Origin: Gentiana macrophylla
Taxonomy: Eukaryota; Streptophyta; Magnoliopsida; Gentianales; Gentianaceae
DNA length: 64,000 nt
Direction of reading: 5' to 3'
Assembly (NCBI GenBank): GCA_026214975.1
Contig: CM047808.1
Span: 5,817,262-5,881,261 of the forward strand
The stretch's first letter is position 1. The number at the start of each line of letters is the position of its first letter. Of the stretch, positions 57,873 through 64,000 are shown piece after piece. Under the pieces are notes generated by a model. The model saw only the letters and a program-made list of their open reading frames with translations. It ran no database searches and had not been told where the DNA came from. Made by a program: the position numbers and the translations under genes.

Positions 57873-58790
57873 GATGAGAGACAACTTTACTATGTTTCAG
57901 TGTACGTTTTAACCTCCGTTTACGACACTTTTGGCTCTTTTTGGGTACCTTTAGACCATTTATAGGGTAAAATCGTGTTGCACGCTCAATTAGAGGTGAA
58001 CCGTCACATAGATGGAAAACCTCGGTATTTTACGGTGTTTTTAACCCTATTTGAGCCCTATCTTTCTTGCGGATTTACGCTTGGTATGTTGGTTGTTATG
58101 TGAAATGCAGGAAATAAGTGACTCGTGTACCCGGAAGATAAGGCATGAGGCTTAAAAAGGAGAAACCGTGGCTTGGGAATGGAAGAAACGAGGAAAAGTG
58201 AAGATTTTGGCCCCTAGATATGTTTGGCGCGCGCCAAGATGTTTTATCGCACGCCTGATGAAAGTAGAATGCTATTTCTTGGAGAAGACGGCTTCAACGC
58301 GCACTAAGATGTCAAGCGCGCGCCAAGGAGCCAACAGAAGGATCAGCAAGCTGCATACAAGTTTTAGCGCGAGCTAACATGTCAAGCGTGCGCTAAGGGG
58401 GGAGCAACAAGATTTGCAAGTTCAGGGCTTAGCTCAGCCCGCGCCACAGGAAGCTCAGCATGCGTCAAAATGCATAACAAAATCGAAGTAAAACTATACC
58501 AGATCGTTCGGCACGCGCTAAAAGCATAGTGAGCGTGCGCCAAAGCCACTTTTTCCTGCACATTTTGGAGCACGTATATATACCTTTTTGCACATAATTC
58601 TACATACATTCCCATACCTACACTTTTAGATAAAGTTCCACTTGGCCGACTTTTACCAATTTTGATCCCTAGATTCACTTTTACATCATATTCTCTTAGA
58701 TTAAACTTAAATTAGCTTAGATTCTAGCTCAACTTTGTTGGATTAATTTGACATTTTTGGTCTTATTCTTCACCAAATGGCAATGAGTAA
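57873..58790 (+). repeat. Gypsy LTR fragment between two copia RT pieces
   Basis: Possible start TGTTTCAGTGTACG (about 57893). The middle has repeated CG-rich words (GGCGCGCGCCAAGATG, CAAGCGCGCGCCAAGG, AGCGTGCGCTAAGG). Its end (58672-58785) is shared with 22084-22200. No coding sequence and no target copies of 5 bp. Confidence 0.6.
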
Positions 58791-59185
58791 GGTACCGTAA
58801 GGCACCAACTACATTTCTATAGAGAGAGGGATTGATATCATATGTTTTCCCTTTTTATCATGTGACTGAGTTATAGTAGTAATGAGGGTTGAACAAGGTT
58901 TGACATATATTGTCTGATGGAGATACATGCCAGAACTATCTCTGAATGCTTCCGAGTCAAGGAAGTGACTTTGATTTCCAAGATCATTGAGAGGAAACCT
59001 TAAATGTAAAAAGGTAATGCACCTTTGAATAGTATGATCATCATTCCCAGAAACAAGGATTCCATCAACATGAATGAGGACACATAGAAGTTTGGAGCCA
59101 TGATGAAAGATTAAAAGTGATGTATCAGACTAGGGTTGCACAAAATTCCAAGCAAGAAGATGTTGTTTGAGCCCGTCAGACCAGG
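58791..59185 (-). pseudogene. Copia RT fragment
   Basis: The minus strand encodes LLCVLIHVDGILVSGNDDHTI (the VDDI/YVDD position reads HVDG), then CITFLHLRFPLNDLGN and FLDSEAFRDSSGMYLHQTIY, plant copia RT thumb. The first 135 bp repeat 57737-57872. Homology ends near 59185. Confidence 0.78.
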
Positions 59186-60830
59186 CCCTAGAGGTTAGTG
59201 CAGTGCCCTAAACACAATCAGGTTGGACCGGATCCGACCATGTCGGATCATTACTGCTACTCTTTTTTGTTTATACGTATAATAAATGACATATATTGCT
59301 ATTATTATTTATTCGATAAATTAGTAGTATCTATTACCATCCTTAGAATTATACCCTGATAGAGAAATTGTAATGTTTGTTATGGTTGATGAGATCTCGA
59401 TGCACATGCAATAAATTGTTTATCTCTTAAATGTCTTTAGCCGTATGTATTTTTAAATAGGATATTAAAGTATAGTTAGACTACCACATATCAAATGTAT
59501 TCTATCTTGTGAAAATAGTGACATATCTTATATATAAAAGTGTAAGGACACTTGGACTTGTATGTGCACGTGGATTGTTGAATGCGTACATTAGATACCC
59601 CACTTACAATATAAGTGTCACATTTAAGTGGCGATTATGTAATTACCCTCAGACCGGGATCGCTATAATATCGCGGTGTAGATTGTCGTGTTTTGTCACT
59701 ACTAAGGTTTCTTTTCGACGGGACGATCATGCGGTAATGATTGTATGTTATATTGAAGTATGTGAAGGATTTGTGTCATTCATCCGGAATTCGCATTTCC
59801 TAATGACAAGAATGAATATCCGACAGAGCCTTCTTAAAGGGAACGTCCTATTTCGAACGTTTGTGCAAAGCTCTATCAAGTGTTACTTCAAAGAATATAA
59901 TATTTAAATTATAAGATATATTTGTTGACGTCTTGACACTCAGTACCGACTTCATGGATATTGCGTATGCGAAAGGATTCTAATTACATGGTAACTACTT
60001 CGTCGGAAAGGTTGTAGGCAATAGCACATGACTTTTTCGATAATTAGAAGTCGTCACACGTTGCTAAATGTCATTCACGACCGTTAAATATGGGTTAACT
60101 AATAATGAATTATTAATGATGAGTTTAATGGATAAACTTATCTAATTCTATTTATGCAGATATGAATTCGTATTTACGGTAAACATATTCGTAATTCTAT
60201 CGGGTCACACACATATGAACGACTGTCTGGAATTAAATAGTGTTTATGCGATAATCTAATGAATTATTATTATGCTTACTACAAAGTGTTGTAGTGAAAT
60301 TAATATTCGTGTTATTATTATTTTGTTAATAAATAATATTAGAATATTAATGTTGGGATTTACTATATGAAATTAAATAATAGCATAATTTAAATAAATG
60401 ATTATTTGATTAAAAATTATAATTTTTATTTTATTGGAAAAATATTTCTTATTTTCCTACTCAAAATCAAAGGTGCGAAAATCACAACGCAGATGTGGGA
60501 GGAGAGTTGGCGTCTCCTTTCACATATAAAAGACAAGGAGGGTCAAGCTGCTCATTGCATCAACACAATAGAACCAAGAGAGCTCTCATGAAACATATTT
60601 ACACCTTTATTTATTTATTTCATTACTTAGCAATATTATTTTAATGTTTATTTTATTTAAATTTAAATTTAATATTAATATTAATGGTGATATGCCCTTT
60701 AAATATATTTTAATCTTTCGTATTTCACCCTTATTAATAAATAACAAACAACTCATACCATTTATGCAGATTTTCCTATAGGCAATAGTACAAACTGTTA
60801 AAACACACAGAAGAGAAACTTGCAGTTTAA
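59186..60830. other. Unassigned, possible LTR promoter
   Basis: No protein is recognised; the 132-residue frame at 59509 lacks homology visible by eye. At 60520-60535 CACATATAAAAGACAAGG resembles a TATA box with a downstream leader (GCTGCTCATTGCATCAACAC), as in LTR promoters. A decayed LTR is possible. Confidence 0.35.
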
Positions 60831-61470
60831 GAAAGATAAATGACAGATAGCAATACAAATGTAAAGAATGGCGGAATTGATAAAACACAGAAACAAAGAG
60901 AACACAGTGATTTAACGCGGTTTCTGGCGTTGTGCCGACTACTCTACGGACATAAAAGGAGATATATTATTATCCACAAAGTTACAAAGTATTCCTCACA
61001 AAGTGAAAGACACGCTCTTGAAAGACCCACCCTTGCATTGATTACAACATTGGTATTTATAGACACAAATCCCAAACCCTAACCGCCAAAGATCTTTGTC
61101 GGAATTCTCATATATACCCCAGATGTGGACCCCAACTCAGGTTGTTATTCAATGTGATTTAAACTTCGGCTTTAAAAGCGACTTTCCAGACTTGTAATGA
61201 ACTGCTCAGATGTAGAACTCAACTATACTCAGCAAACTCAGCAGACCAAAAGCGATCAGCGACTTAAATAAGAAGAAACTCGTTTGCAGACTTCATCAAC
61301 CGACTTTCTGAATCGAATATACTTAACTGAACTGACCATCAATCTCGGTCTCAGTTTTCCAGATTAGTTCTACCAGATTATTTATCAGTTTAGATATCAA
61401 GTCACCAAAACTGACACAAACGGTTCTGTAATGATTGAGAAAAAAAAGAACTCAAGAAAATGATGCTTTC

Positions 61471-61500
<30 letters not shown>
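60831..61500 (-). repeat. Probable copia-type LTR remnant
   Basis: Contains AACACAGTGATTTAACGCGGTTTCTGGC, close to a phrase (AACACAGAGATTTAACGTGGTTCGG) widespread in plant LTRs. A poly-A run lies at 61471-61496. Borders not found. Confidence 0.4.
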
Positions 61501-61501
<1 letters not shown>

Positions 61502-62454
61502 AGAAAATGATTTACCAGAAATATTTTTTTGTTGGGTAGGGCTGGGTGAAGAAAATTGTAGCAGCGGGGTTGAGGATGGGGCGCGGCGATGGGACTAAGA
61601 TGTTTTATTTTTTATTTTTTATTTTTTTATATTATATTGTTATTCAAATTTTAAGGTAGTTTTATTTTATTTTATTATTTATTGGACTTTTAGTAGAGTA
61701 GATTTTTGTAGAGAAAGACACATTTAAAACTTAGAGGCGGTGAGCTAAAAGGACAAGATAAGATTGAAAATGGTGGAATAAGACGGTTTTAAAAGTACAT
61801 GGTTGAAACGGACAACTAAACATGTAGATATACAGAAACACCATTATTTAATATAAATCAAAATTTTTTTCCATTCCTAAAAGTCAGGTGAATCTAAATC
61901 AAACTTTTTTTCTTCCTAAAATCCGGCTGGTCATAAACGGTAATAACTACCTATTTAATATAAAACAATTTTTTTTTCCATTCCTAAAAGTTGGGTGAAT
62001 CTAAATCAATTTTTTTTATCTTTCTAAAATTCGGCTGGTCATAAATGGTAACAGTCAAGAAGTAACTACCTACCGGAAATCTCTCTCCTGATATCTACGT
62101 CTATTGATTGTAACAAACGGTGTTACTAATTCAGATCTAGACAATTCGAACAACAAAGAAGAAAAAAATCTGGGCGACGATTTAGGGTGGGGATTTATTT
62201 TATTTTATTTTTTGTAATTTTTTAACGCCATAAATGAATGATATCTCAATGCTTTTGATTGTAGGACTGTGTTACTGATCGCGTGTAAGTCATTAATGTC
62301 GATATTACCAGCAAGAATACTAGGTACATCGTAGTATAGTAAATGTGAGTCAAGCTCGATCCCACTGAGACAATGCAACTATAAGTATAAACGATTCTAA
62401 CCTAATTAAGAAGCAACATAGAGGCGGTCATTGACCAACAATAAACAGAAAACA
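61501..62454. other. Intergenic with local direct repeat
   Basis: 61850-61930 and 61955-62045 are two copies of a unit containing TTTTCCATTCCTAAAAGT and CGGCTGGTCATAAA. No gene. Confidence 0.6.
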
Positions 62455-62457
62455 AAC

Positions 62458-62512
62458 TTTAGGGTTCAGGTTTAAGGTTCACTGTTCAGGGTTTAGGGTT
62501 TAGGGTTCATGG
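62458..62512. repeat. Short interstitial telomere-like tract
   Basis: Contains CAGGGTTTAGGGTTTAGGGT flanked by degenerate units (TTTAGGGTTCAGG). TTTAGGG is the usual plant telomere unit. Confidence 0.7.
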
Positions 62513-63260
62513 TGTACATTATGTGTTACTGTGTTTGAGGGTGTTTGCATTGTGGTGTTACTACGTCTGAGGGTGTTCACGAAACCAACGTGAAATACGT
62601 GTTACTTCATTTGTGGACTTTCATTGTGATACTACATTATGTGTAACTACATTCTTTGTGCATAGTGGTGTTACTACATGATGGAAAAGACATGTGTTAA
62701 CATGATGTTGATGTTACTACGTGGCTAGTACTAATCTAATCAACAAAAAAATGTGTAGTAACACACGTACAAAGAATGTAGTTACAACAAAAAATATGTA
62801 CTAACAGGCATTAGATTAGATTAGTACTAGTCAGTCTAACACATGTAGTTACACCCAATTTTTTATGATAAAGTAACAAGTAGTAAAAATTGATATAGTA
62901 ACAAGTAGTAAATTAATAGACATGTGTGTTAGTGCATGAGTTACTACATGTTGTTGATTACAAACTTATATTAGATTGAAATTTAACGTGGGAAAATATG
63001 TGGTTAACGTAGAAAAATTTGTTGTACAAATCAACCAAATACATGTGGTAACAGAGAATATTAAGTAGTAACAATTAATGAATTAAGTGTAGTACCAACA
63101 AAAAATGTGTACTAACACACATAAAAAGCATGTAGTACGACAATAAAAATGTAGTAACACCGAAAAAGATTAGCACCAGTCAGTCTGATACATGTAGTTA
63201 CACCAAAAAAAATTGATCTTTACTACATATTTTTTTTGTTAACTACATATTTTTCTATGT
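62513..63260. repeat. Region rich in TAGTAACA / TGTTACTA words
   Basis: Many copies of GTGTTACTAC, TGTAGTTACA, ATGTGTACTAACA in both orientations. A longer direct repeat (CAGTCTRAYACATGTAGTTACACC) occurs at 62831 and 63179. No open frame. Confidence 0.6.
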
Positions 63261-64000
63261 GAAATTGATTGTGTCTGTTGTTGCTAGTAACTGCGTATGA
63301 TGTCGATGAATCGTCCTTTTTAATTTGGTTTGCTATTTAATCGCGGTAAAATAGGCTTGGAATGGAGAAGTACTCAAGTAGGAATTGGAATTCTCTAGCG
63401 GCCAACATCATTTTGAAATATTTTTCTTAAATTGTGGTTTAGAAATAAAAAGAGTCATATGTAAGAAACTGATTGTATGCGATTCTGGTAAAAAACGACT
63501 GGATCTTTGGCATATATCATTTTAATTTAATTTAATTTAGTATTTTTTTTTGTGGGAAATTGACCTTAAAATCAGCATAAAAATCGGCTGCAGTAGCTTA
63601 ACAAACGGTTTCAATAGCATTGAATAGCAATTAATAATTAAGGAAAAAAATTGGAAAATAATAATAAAGGGCATTGAATACCAATTAATAATTTAGGAAA
63701 AAAATTACGAAAATAATAATAAAGGGTAGTATTAGATATTTATTATTTTTTGTCCATTACAACCACTGTTTTTTTTTCTTTTTATTTTTACCCAAATTAG
63801 ATTAAAAATGGTCATCTACAACATTTTTCTATAAAACTTAGAATTTAATCAGGATAAAAGGACATGAAAAAAAACAATTAGTTTATAGGGACAACCATTA
63901 ATTATTCTTCCAATAATACCCCTATTAAATAATGGATCTCTCCATTTTTTTTTTAAAATATAACTACTTTTGTGTAGTAAACTACTCCTTAAATTTAGGA
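63261..64000. other. Intergenic, unassigned
   Basis: AT-rich. TTGAATAGCAATTAATAATT-type sequence is tandemly repeated at 63621-63665 and 63673-63720. No gene. Confidence 0.55.

Noticed and set aside
59509..59907. 132-residue plus-strand frame
   Set aside because: No recognisable domain, unusual composition and no splice or promoter context; likely chance.
62458..62512. Chromosome end
   Set aside because: Only about three good TTTAGGG units, followed by 1.5 kb of other sequence; it is interstitial.

Overview
The window looks like repeat-rich DNA from a flowering plant, probably a eudicot. It is AT-rich, packed with nested LTR retrotransposons, Helitrons and MITEs, and its one clearly intact gene is a four-exon FLOWERING LOCUS T (FT)-like gene with the intron positions typical of plants. 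There are no rRNA genes, CRISPR arrays or bacterial-style operons. The species cannot be named from the sequence alone.

Layout. 1-8494: 3'-truncated (by the window edge) minus-strand Ty3/gypsy element, Athila-like, with decayed gag, protease, RT, RNase H and integrase and a 2.4 kb 5' LTR. It sits in the tail of a plus-strand chromovirus (8495-9125) whose 3' LTR follows. 10.3-12.3 kb: minus-strand chromovirus-type LTR. 12.3-17.9 kb: decayed minus-strand Ty1/copia element, itself invaded by a Helitron (14441-15347), a short insertion carrying tRNA-like boxes (about 16027-16355) and a TRIM (16604-17027). 18.4-19.9 kb: a broken FT exon-4 fragment, then an inverted pair of Helitron-derived copies. 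20.4-22.9 kb: hAT-like MITE, copia LTR plus gag, gypsy LTR fragment. 22.9-27.5 kb: intergenic DNA with a Stowaway and a Mutator-type foldback MITE.

27549-37819 is a clear nest. A chromovirus-type solo LTR (TSD GTACA) is split by a complete LTR element (28359-36506, TSD CTAAC) that carries gag and protease but no RT, RNase H or integrase. 37.8-40.4 kb holds two foldback structures. 40432-52311 is a complete Tat-lineage gypsy element (TSD GTAGG). Its gag-pol runs on the minus strand. A spliced antisense gene with its own TATA box lies on the plus strand between integrase and the 3' LTR. It landed 5 bp from a Tourist-like MITE.

54294-56687 is the FT-like gene (minus strand, 178 residues, all splice sites canonical). 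A copia 3' LTR begins about 160 bp upstream of its start codon and a foldback MITE sits in its second intron. 56.8-59.2 kb is the rest of that copia (RNase H and RT fragments), split by a gypsy LTR fragment and flanked by a 135-bp duplication. 59-64 kb is mostly unassigned repeat DNA with a possible LTR promoter, an interstitial telomere-like tract and a repeat rich in TAGTAACA-like words.

Apart from FT the coding capacity is retroelement-derived and mostly broken by stops and frameshifts. The three best-resolved insertions were dated relative to each other by nesting and by exact target duplications read directly from the sequence.
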